A stretch of 35,971 nt of DNA from Vitrella brassicaformis. Its lineage: Eukaryota > Sar > Vitrellaceae. Where the stretch lies: positions 1 through 35,971 of the forward strand of contig CDMY01000354.1 of NCBI GenBank assembly GCA_001179505.1. Direction: 5' to 3'. The first letter of the stretch is position 1; every line of letters starts with the position of its first letter. Of this stretch, positions 1 to 8,471 are shown piece by piece. The notes beneath the pieces were generated by a model. That model worked only from the letters and a program-made list of their open reading frames with translations, ran no database searches and was not told the DNA's origin. The translations under genes and the position numbers were made by a program.

Positions 1-71
1 CGCGAGCAAGGATGCCTTGCCGCTCTCTCACGGTCGTGGTGGCCCTCCTCTCTCTCTCCCTGGCCTTCCAG

Positions 72-697
72 CCCCTCCTCGTGCGGAGGAGGTCCAGGCC
101 GAGTCCTACCTCATCACCGACCCTGAGGAGTGTCTGGGCTTGCTGCCCGCACTCTTCGGTGTCAGTGATGACAGCGGCCACGTCCCGCCCGGGTGGGACC
201 TCTCGGCTGACGACCTGCAGGCCATCATGGGCAAGTGGGAGCAGAACAATCCGCTGCCCGATGACGACGAGGCCGACGAGGGTGGGGATGACGGCGAGTG
301 GTACGACAATGACGACGAGGACGCCAGGGCCGTCCGCCGCCGCATTCGCAATGCGATGCGCCACAATCGCAACACACACACAAGCGGCCACGTGAGACTG
401 TCGGATACCACTCGCCGCATCCAGGCCGCCATCCTTCGCAGCCGCACGTGGAGCCGCCGAAGCAGCCGCAGCAGCGTGCAGAGCCGCGTGTCCCGCGCGG
501 GCAACAACGAGAGCAGACAGGACGGCAGCAGGCGGGTCAGGCTGGGCCGCCGACAGAGGCGCAACAGCGACAGCTCGGGTAAGACGTCAGCGGTGATGAG
601 GCACGAGCCAGGTGATGGAAGGGAGCATACGATGTGTGTCTCTCTTGGACACAGACGGAGGCACGCCTTCGATTGCTGCCTGCATTTTATATTTTGA
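72..697 (+). CDS. 3' end of a lineage-specific gene (family copy A), acidic then RS-rich
   Basis: The function is not recognised. A probable 3' splice site (ccttccag) at 64-71 opens an exon in the frame that ends at TGA 695-697. The translation holds the motif SYLITDP, then a GWDLSADDLQ-like segment, then an acidic stretch rich in D and E. It ends in a basic tail rich in Arg and Ser (SRRSSRSSVQSRVSRAG). Related but broken versions of the same segments lie at 3.6-3.9 kb and 4.5-5.1 kb, so this is one member of a local family. The upstream part of the gene lies outside the window. A GTAAGA donor at 579 could end the exon earlier; the residues after it look like untranslated sequence. The RS-like tail is compatible with a nuclear or RNA-associated protein, but that is a guess. 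Confidence 0.5.
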
Positions 698-712
698 GGA
701 TTCTTTGAAGAA
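604..712 (+). repeat. Diverged repeat shared by 3' regions of the family, copy 1
   Basis: This stretch is clearly alignable with 2402-2515: gatggaaggg, then atacgat, tgtgtgtctc, and gattgctgcct followed by a TTTTATAT core. A weaker relative is at 5358-5402 (tctacattttatatcg). It lies just after the coding part of copy A. It is best explained as 3' untranslated or flanking sequence duplicated along with the gene family. Confidence 0.6.
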
Positions 713-1089
713 TTGCGCGATGTACCCATCCCAGAGCTACCGAGAATCGGGTACATATCGAAGGACAGACAAAATGAACGATAGAAGTTACAGCCACTGC
801 ATCCTGTGTCTTGCATATTCCTCAGGAGTTTCTTCGGCCGCCCAATGAGGCGAGAGGGCTTCCAACGACAGCCCGTGGCAGCAGGGTGGAGGAACAGGAC
901 CCGAAGCCCACCAATCTCACAGAACATCGAAAGCCAACGCGAAGGTGAGAAAGACGCAATGCCACGGCCCGACGCAGTGAGATGGCGGTGAAATCATGTA
1001 CCTCATCCATTTATACGTCGCTCGTTTCATCGGCTCTGTTGCAGGTAACAAGGTTGATGCATTCGTGAGCACTGCGACCTCCTTGAGCC

Positions 1090-2385
1090 ATGTCGGGACA
1101 TGTGTCGCGGGGGAAGGGGCTGCCGGCGCCCAGCCCTCTTGCGGCGCGGCCTCTTCCGCAGGAGAGCCAACCTAGGAAGCCAGGGAGCAAGACCAGGCCG
1201 GGGAAGAAGGGGAGGAACGGTGCGCACGAAAAGAGAAAGCAACACGGGCCGCCACAGCTGGTTGGCAAGGATGCATCCATTGCAATGATTGTGCTGCATT
1301 CTGTTTCTGTGTCTTCCGCAGCCGAAAGGCAGAGGAAGGCTCACCAGCGCGAGCAAGCCCTGTGGAGCGCGATAGAGGGCGTGGTCAAGTCCAGCAAATC
1401 CATGGACAACAAGGGGGGCGACCTGAGGAGAATACTGCACGAGAACGACGACGTGACCGATGACATGAAAACCTACATCGAGAAGCGGTTCAAAGGTAGA
1501 GTGCACAGAAGGCAGGAACGCATCACGCATTCATGCCTTGATCCATCCATCCGTCCCGGCATGTGTTTGTCCTTTGTTTTGTGTGTGCAGGCTACGAGAG
1601 TGCGTCGCCCCTCAAGAGCCAACGCGAGGGCCCTGCTGCTCAGCTGCAGCAGGCTGGCGGCGCGTCTGCGACGGGGAAGCATGGGCAGCAGGGCGGGGGG
1701 GGGCCGCGACCTCACAGACGGCTGTGGGAGTGGGAGCTACGGGTAGTGGCAGGGGGCGGGGGAGTAGTCCAGGTATCCATGGACACACAATAGAAGAAAG
1801 TCACATACACACTCATTTCCCTTCTGCCACGTGGGTACGTGTGTGTGCAGGGTGGTGGTGTGTCTGGTGGCGCGGGCAGCAGCAGCAGCAGCAGCAGCGA
1901 CGGTAACACACTGACTGGGGGAATGGCTGACCTCAACAACGGGCAGTGCCGGATGAAGAAGCACTGGAAGATGCTGTGGCTCTTCACCGACATAATCATC
2001 GTATGCAAGCTCTGCCCGAAGTACGGCGATGGGTAACACACCTGGAGGGAGGAATGGATGGATGGGTGGGCGTATCCTAGCCATGGTGACACATGTGACG
2101 TATGTATTGCGGTTCTCTTGTGTGCTTGTCAGGTTTCGTTGGTGCATCATTATCTGGTGCCGTGTCGTCGTGGTGCCCATCTGCCAGCTGATCAGGGCGA
2201 CCGGCCGTCAGCCTCGTATCGTTGACGGCCGGGTCAACCTGTATCAGCAGCACGGCAGATGGTACATCGAGATGGAGAGCGGCGCCCCCTTCCTCATCCC
2301 TGAGCGCTTCGCACTGCGGCCGAGATCCACGAGCTGGATCAGGATGGGGAGGAGGCGCTGCTGCAACAGCTCGGGTACGACGTAA
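1090..2385 (+). CDS. Unrecognised four-exon gene (family copy B)
   Basis: The model joins 1090-1495, 1591-1772, 1851-2032 and 2133-2385 through GT-AG introns and gives 340 residues with all phases matching. The N-terminal half is basic and low in complexity. A poly-Ser run lies in exon 3, next to a (CAG)n tract. The best conserved part is in exons 3-4, where LFTDIII, then ICQLIR, VDGRVNLYQ and WYIEMESG align with FADMIII, NYKLIK, VNGRAIPFEQ and WYLQMVKK at 3.16-3.35 kb. That supports real protein-coding history. After about 2318 the +1 frame reads more plausibly (EIHELDQDGEEALLQQLGYD) and runs into a GTAAGT donor at 2381. The last 20 residues of this model may therefore be wrong, or the copy may carry a one-base frameshift. 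The start is the first ATG of the open frame and is uncertain. Confidence 0.5.
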
Positions 2386-2401
2386 GTGTCTGATGATACA
2401 C

Positions 2402-2515
2402 GAGCCAAAGTGATGGAAGGGTGGATACGATCATGTGTGTCTCCCTTAATTAGATACGGAGACACACTTCCGATTGCTGCCTACGTTTTATATCTGACGG
2501 ATTCTCCAAGATCGC
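2402..2515 (+). repeat. Diverged repeat shared by 3' regions of the family, copy 2
   Basis: This aligns with 604-712 over most of its length, including gatggaaggg, atacgat, tgtgtgtctc and gattgctgcct, then TTTTATAT. It follows the coding part of copy B in the same way that copy 1 follows copy A. Confidence 0.6.
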
Positions 2516-2674
2516 ACGACGCTTTCCTTTCTGAGCGATCCCGACATTGTTCCCCTGAGGAGTGTCGTTGGGATTTCGCCAGTCACAAACCATCATAATT
2601 CCTGCGGTGTTGGTTGGCCTCAGGTGATGATGGCGAGATCAGTGTGTGACGATCTTGGCCGAGGCGCGCGTTAG

Positions 2675-3990
2675 ATGCACCTGCGACGATTGCGGTGCAT
2701 CGTCTGCTGTCGTGTTACCCCCAGTAAAGCGTCCAAGCCACAGCCAGTGATATCCTCCGCCACAGAGCGAGTGAGAGAAAGCCCTCTTGCCCCACCACCA
2801 CCAACTCAACGAAGGAGCGTCGCCATCAGCCCGTCTGAGCCACCATCATGGCGCCCCCCTCAGCCGACAAAGGAAATCAGAACGTTCATCAGAAATCGTC
2901 AGGGCTACCGCACCCGCCACCCCGACGTCATCCCGCAGGGGGTCAACAAGGCCGCCCCTGGACAGGCGCCACGGTGGGGATTTGAGGGCTTCGCCAGCTA
3001 CCTGAGGTGTTTGCCCACCTGCTGCACTTCAGCGCCCGGCAGCACTTCCAGAGCATCCACATCACCATCCCACTGGAGGTGGTGCTGCCCCGGTTCTGCG
3101 AGTACGCCGACCTCACTCACCAGGTGCGGGTCACCGACCAGTGGAACATCAAGTGGATATTTGCCGACATGATCATTATCATCTGGTGGTTGAAAAGTCA
3201 TCGTCTGCATCATCAGTTGGGTCAAATGCGTCCTCTCCCTCAACTACAAGCTGATCAAGCAGCGGAAGGACGCCGTCCTCAAGGTCGTCAACGGGCGGGC
3301 AATTCCCTTCGAGCAAGGCCTCTACTGGTACCTCCAGATGGTCAAGAAGAACGGAGGCGGCCCGGCCCCTCCCCTCCGTCTGCCCCGCTGCTTCTGTGTC
3401 ATCGCCGAGCTCTTCCGCCTCACGCCCGTCGAGCGCTCGTTCGTCAAGGGCAACAACCTACCGGCGAGGGACGACAGCTCCAAGACCAACAACCAACAGG
3501 AGCTGCGGGACACGGCCAGAGAGATGGTGGAAGCCAGCACCACCACCCACCCGGACCTCAAGGCCGTCATCCAAGTGGTTTGACGAGTGGCCCCTGCCGT
3601 CCTGCCAATTCTCAGACGAGATCCGCGGCAAGTCCTACCTCATCACCGACCCAGCCCACTGCATACGGCATCAAGGACGACACGGGTGCGGTGCCCGAGG
3701 GATACGACCTGACTGCCCATCACCTCGGGATCATCCTCAAGACGTAAGCAGCGAAGCGAGGGAGACACACACCACATGCATGCAGCGATGACGTGATGTG
3801 TCTATCTTCCATAGATTTGAGAACCAGAACCCCATCGACGAGGAGTGGGAGGACGAGGCGATGGGGCTGTCCCACGCTCTGCAGCACCTGACGGACCGCA
3901 ACGTCATCGAGATAGGACGGGGGAGAAGAGCCGCCAGCTGCAGAGCAGAGGGGTCGTCAGAACAACACACGGCACAGGTGTGCGGAGGGC
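2675..3990 (+). pseudogene. Broken family copy C
   Basis: Protein similarity to copies A and B continues across this stretch but keeps changing frame. EIRTFIRNRQGY to FEGFASYL lies in one frame. The reading then shifts near 3003 to VFAHLLHFSARQHF and FADMIIIIW. It shifts again near 3200 to NYKLIKQRKDAVLKVVNGRA and WYLQMVKK, with a stop at 3581-3583. After that comes KSYLITDPAHC, the counterpart of SYLITDPEEC in copy A. A further shift near 3660 leads to YGIKDDTGAVPEGYDL, and the roughly seven residues that copy A has at this point are missing. A small intron at about 3744-3813 (GTAAGC to CATAG) connects to FENQNPIDEEWEDE, the counterpart of WEQNNPLPDDDEADE. Several independent frame breaks plus a deletion indicate a pseudogene. 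An odd intron structure could explain one break but not all of them. Confidence 0.55.
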
Positions 3991-4089
3991 AATGTTTGTG
4001 TGCATGAATCCGTCTCTCTGTTCACATGCAGAGCGAGGAAAAACTCTCAACCGACCATGTGTGTCTCTCTTGTGTATTCGCGGTCGTAA

Positions 4090-5040
4090 GTGTCGTGCTT
4101 GCACGAATTTCACCTGGCGGGGCTTCTGCACCTGGATCTGAACAACATAATGTTCCCTGAGAAGGCCCCGCTCCAGGTGATGCCCGTAGACCTGACGGGC
4201 ACAAGGGGGGGCAATGACGCACGACCATGGGCAGCTATGCAAGGGATATCCGGTCTATGTACGCCATGAGGTTTACGAAAAGGTGACAGGCGGAATCTTT
4301 GTTGACTACGTCCTCTACTATTGGGCAGATGCAGCCCCGCTTCCACGGCCGACACGCAAGCCCCAACAGCCTCAGGGGCATCGAGCAGTCGCCCAGGTAC
4401 GAAAGGGGAAAGCCAAATGCACTCACAGAGAAGTCTCCCATGTGTACGTATGTGTGGTCCTTCATGTCCGCAGGGACGACTTGTTTGCTGGTGTGAGGGC
4501 CGCCCTGAGCGTCATAATGACGCCGGCGTCGGCCTCGCCTGGCGCTCCGTGGGCCGCTGGGAGCAGAAGCACCTGCTGCCCGATGACAACGAGGCCCACG
4601 AGGTGAGGATGACGGCGAGTGGTATAACAATGACGACGATCGTGCTGAATGGGAACGTTTCAAGCAGCTCTCTCAGAAGAATCGTGCTGCTTGAGAGCAG
4701 CAGTCGTCCCCCGCTGCTGCTACTCCCGTGATTCCCGTCGGCTCATCTTCGTCGGACAGGTGAGACACAAAGCCGAACAAAAGAGACAGACAGCACTGAC
4801 GACGCATGTCCTTGTAGATTGGTTGCCGAGCGGACGCCAGAGCCGTCCGCCGCTGCATCCGCCACGCCATGCGGCACAATTGCAACACTCACACACGCGG
4901 CCACCTCCGACTCTCCGACACCACTCGTCGCATTCAGCAGGGCCCCCCTCGCAGCCGCTCATCGTCAAGCCGCATCAGCCGCAGCAGCGTCCAGAGCCGC
5001 ATCAGCCGGGCGGGCAACAGCCACCGGAGCCGATGACCAG
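4090..5040 (+). pseudogene. Broken family copy D with a kinase-loop-like fragment
   Basis: The 3' half (4500-5037) is homologous to copy A at the DNA level. WEQKHLLPDDNEAHE matches WEQNNPLPDDDEADE, then a two-base deletion breaks the acidic segment. After a likely intron (GTGAGA at about 4759 to TTGTAG at 4817) the basic tail continues as RRCIRHAMRHNCNTHTRGH, with SRISRSSVQSRISRAG. That tail stops at TGA 5035-5037, earlier than in copy A. The 5' half (4103-4350) has a short frame with LLHLDLNNIMF and PVDLTGT, followed in another frame by HEVYEKVTGGIFVD. These resemble the catalytic loop and DFG region of a protein kinase-like fold. Whether the two halves belong to one ancestral gene is unknown. 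Confidence 0.45.
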
Positions 5041-5199
5041 GGCAGCAGCAGACAACGAAGGAGTGAGCAGCGACAGCTCGGGTAGAGCAGGATGGCGATT
5101 TGCTGGTTCGTCGAGTGATGTAGGGGCTGAAGTGGAGAAGGTGGTCGACGCCTCCATGACTAGCTGAGACATCGCAGCCTATCGGCAGCCGTCGGTGGA

Positions 5200-5702
5200 G
5201 GCCTCTCTTGAGTGTGGCGGACCAAGACGAGGGCTTGCTGCCAGCCCTGTGCAGACTGCCCGTATGGGCTCACACGTGAGCACATACGTCATGCTGTGCG
5301 GCATATGCATGGACGGGGGAAGGGGACTGAGTGTGCGTGTCGCTGTTTGTGTGCCTTCCAACGAGGAGGCACAGCCATCGTTGTCTACATTTTATATCGT
5401 GCTGTTCGTTGCACGTTTGACGAAACTCGTGTTGACTGACAGGCCTTGGCTTGTGACTCCCCATTCACGTTGGTGTTTGCGCGTCTGCGTGTCTGCGTGT
5501 GTGCATGTGGACAATTTCTCGTTCGAGCGGCTCACATTGACCTGTCCACACACGGCCCCTTGCTGAGACCCATAGCAATGTCGATGTCAGCAACACACAC
5601 GTCTCTATGTGTTGTCTGTTCATCCCCAAGACACACCGCCCCTATCTACACATGCAGGCAGTCAAGCCGCCCCTCCCCTCATGCACACGTGAGCATAATC
5701 AA
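5200..5702. other. Intergenic stretch, no gene seen
   Basis: About 500 bases separate copy D from the 3' end of the NOL12-like gene. Open frames here are short, with low-complexity or CA/TG-derived residues. The only recognisable element is the weak third relative (5358-5402) of the repeat that follows family copies A and B. Confidence 0.5.
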
Positions 5703-6708
5703 TCAGAACAGCGGCACCTTCCTCTCAGCTCGGATCGATGGGCGGACCACCCCCTCCCCACTCTTTTCCCCGACCCCGCTGCCCTTGGTGCGCCTGGTCT
5801 TGTAGACTACCTCTCGTCTGCCACTTCCTGCCGTATGCTTGCTGCTCTGGCCATCTCTCCGCCTCTCCTCTTTCGGGCGTGTGTCGCTCCTCTGTTGTTT
5901 GGGGTGTGGTGGAACGGGTGGCGACGCTGACGGTAGAGAGAATGACGTCGTGACAGTGCATGATCCCCTCAACACGTCGTTGGCGTCATCGTCGCCATCA
6001 AAACAATAAGCCTGAAGGACAGTGAATGAGTCGACACACGTGTGCACTGGAGCAGTGTCGTCGCATGTAGCCTCCCACCTTGGATGCTTGTGCAGGCTCG
6101 TCTGGAGGCTCGTCGTCTTCAGCATCGTTTGGCGATGGGTCACTGTGCTCTTCATCATCGATGGCAGGCTCATCGCCCAACATGTGTTCATCATCAGCAT
6201 CGTCACCTGATGGGCAGACAGCAAGAAGGGACATCGGCTCCTCACGTGGACTGGCTCCCTGCGCATGTTGCTCCCCTCCTCCCCCTCACCGTCATTGGGT
6301 TTCTTGCCGTGTAGTCTGACCAGCTTCTGCAGCGCGAGTTCAGCACTCGTCTGGCCCAGCTTGACCTGGGCAAGCTGCTGCCTCACCTCACGACGCCTCT
6401 CCTCTGCACAAATGATACCACAACACCCAGAGCACCATTGACCAGATGAAAGCGCCGCAAACGATGCCGTGCTGTGTAATTACTGCTCACGTTTCATGGC
6501 CCTGACGTCCTCCCTCTCCTTCTCCTTCTTTTCTGCCTTGGCCTTGTCCCTCCTCGCCTGTTTGCGCTTCCCAAAACCAGTCAAATAGCTCCTGCACAAC
6601 ACAACACAGCACCGATACTGGTACACGACACACGAAGAATGCACATCGATCATCACACCTTCTGGAAGATTCATCGAAGGACACCTCAGATCCCTTTCGT
6701 TTCTTCAT
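5703..6708 (-). CDS. NOL12: NOL12/Nop25 (yeast Rrp17) family nucleolar protein
   Basis: Five exons (6708-6659, 6591-6491, 6403-6290, 6206-6079, 6011-5703) join in frame to 233 residues. The N-terminal 60 residues carry the family hallmark: a short basic start, FDE followed by SSRR, then YLTGFGKRK, then a long Lys/Glu/Arg-rich helix (AEKKEKEREDVRAMKRE). Members of this family act in the nucleolus on pre-60S particles. Yeast Rrp17 is a 5'-3' exonuclease in ITS processing, and human NOL12 is needed for pre-rRNA maturation. After the helix comes an acidic, disordered-looking segment (DDADDEH to DDEPPDEP). The C-terminus is basic and Ser/Pro-rich and could bind RNA. The start is the first ATG of the conserved block, 149 bases from the divergent F-box-like gene, so a shared promoter is likely. 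Confidence 0.85.
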
Positions 6709-6857
6709 TCTTTTCCAAAGATCCTTCTGCCTCCGGCTACCTGTTAACTACCCCAAACAGCAAGGAGCGGGGAGATCCGCCAAAAAACTGCGAGCTGTCG
6801 GATGGGCCCGGCATCAGGCAGCTTGGCGTATAGTGTGCAGTTGGCCTCTGTAGCAGC
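6709..6857. promoter_or_regulatory. Divergent promoter region, NOL12 / F-box-like gene
   Basis: Only 149 bases separate the two start codons. The region must hold both 5' untranslated leaders and a bidirectional core promoter. GGGGAGATCCGCC lies at 6769-6781, close to the AGATCT motifs found in the other head-to-head gaps of this window. No TATA-like box is evident. Confidence 0.5.
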
Positions 6858-8178
6858 ATGAAAGAAGGCATTCCGTTCTGCCGCGTTCCGGGCGACGTCA
6901 CACAGACAATCACCAGCTACCTGGACTCACCCTCCGCCCTCTCGCTGCGCCTTGTCGACAAATGCCGCGCCGCCGCCCTCACTTTGGCGTCGTTAATCGC
7001 CCTCTTCAGCAGCCTGCTGGCCAGCATCGCTAACGATGCCGAATTGGAGGGTCTACTCCAGGTGCCCATCCCGCAGCTGCCGCTAAACAGCGACTTGAGC
7101 CACTTCTACACAAGCGGCATCACCCGCTGGCTGTTTCATCAGCTCATCTCTCGACTCTGCATCTTGGATAACTGCGGTTTGTCTCGATGGCGGCTGCCCC
7201 TGCTGATGCTGTACTACATCAGAGGTCGGCGGCCCCTGGTGCTAGAGAAAAAGAACTTTGGCGTCTTCGATTCCGTCGCTGATGCCCTGCGGCAGCCGGA
7301 GGCGAAGCGTCAGTGGTCTGTGATGAGCCACTGCCTGCAGCTGAGTCTCAGCCAGGGTGGTGCGCAGCCTGTGATGGAGTATGGGCGCATCAGCAGCCCA
7401 TCCAACATCCGCCACCACCTGCGCATCGCTGTACGCGACAGCCCCAGCCCGCTCTGCCCTGATGCATTCGACCCAAAGGACCCCACCACGGAGATCGACC
7501 AGACAGACACCGTCTTCCACACCTACAGTGGTGCGCAGCAAGCAAGGCGACAGACTTGTGTGTGTATATATGAATGTGGCCTCCATGCCATGTGTCCATG
7601 TGTCTGATGTGGTGGGGTTCATTCGTGCAGGCATGGTAGCGTTCACCCTGGCGGGCCTCTCCCGCCGGCCCTCGGGGCGAGATGCCATTAGACCGAGGGC
7701 CACCCCCGGGACGGCCGTGAGCTTCCTGTGGTTCGCCCGCGATCGCAGTTCGGCCATCGCTCGGTGGGTCAGGGCCGTGCTCGAGTACCCGGCATCAGCC
7801 CTGCCCATGCGCGTGTACGACAAGGTGCTGCGTCGAGGAACTGACCGCAGGTCTGTGAGCGAGCGGGGCACGTCCATCGAGATCCGCAACAGCCGATACC
7901 GCCTCATCGTGGTGACCACAAGCACACAGCATGGGCACTTTGCGTGCGTCACAGTCGGAGATTACCCATCGTTGGTCAGTGGGCTGGCAGGGACTTGTCG
8001 GTGCTCATATGAGCGCGCGTGAAGGTTGCGTGTGTGTGCACCACAGGACATCTATACGACAGAGCAGCCGCCCTTCACCGCCACCCGCGCCGCTTTGCAG
8101 ATGCTGCTGGGGCAGCAGGCGGCTGATGAGGTGTGGTGGTCGCTGGTGGACGACGAGCATGTCACGGTGCATGTCTGA
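6858..8178 (+). CDS. F-box-like protein of unknown target (F-box-1)
   Basis: Three exons (6858-7530, 7631-7974, 8047-8178) join in frame to 382 residues. Residues about 8-45 (VPGDVTQTITSYLD, then ALSLRLVDKCRAAAL) have the spacing and hydrophobic pattern of an F-box: a proline near the start, a leucine helix, and a later valine plus cysteine. F-box proteins typically carry substrates to SCF ubiquitin ligases through Skp1. The rest, about 330 residues, has no recognised repeat domain such as WD40 or LRR. Its composition is that of a folded globular protein, with a WW pair and an acidic end (SLVDDEHVTVHV). Intron 1 and intron 2 show TG-rich tracts before the acceptor. The function beyond the F-box-like start is not known. 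Confidence 0.7.
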
Positions 8179-8302
8179 GGCAGAGATGGAGAGAGAGGGG
8201 GCTGCCTGGGTGGATGGGGTGACAGGTAGACAAATAACAGATAGGGGCCGCGGAGGGCGGAGCCTGCCTGCCTGGGTGGGGTTGTTTTGTTCGGTTTTGT
8301 CT

Positions 8303-8321
8303 TGTGTGTGTGTGTGTGTGT
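8303..8321 (+). repeat. (TG)n microsatellite
   Basis: An uninterrupted TG run lies in the 293-base gap between the convergent ends of the F-box-1 gene and the CWF19-like gene. It is not inside a supported intron, so it is probably 3' untranslated or spacer sequence. Confidence 0.8.
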
Positions 8322-8471
8322 AAAGACCCTGTGTGAACAAGACCACGTGTGTCAAAAGCTACTATGTATGATGATACCAACGAGCGATTGACAGGCGATG
8401 AAAGGCACGCAAGACAGTCGAGTCACCGTACAGGCCGCAGCAGGCACATGCCTACATCCGGCCATTGACAC

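Noticed and set aside
106-927. 273-codon minus-strand open frame
   Set aside because: It is the antisense shadow of the copy A exon (Asp/Glu and Arg codons read as Ser and Leu). It runs into non-coding DNA and has no family features.
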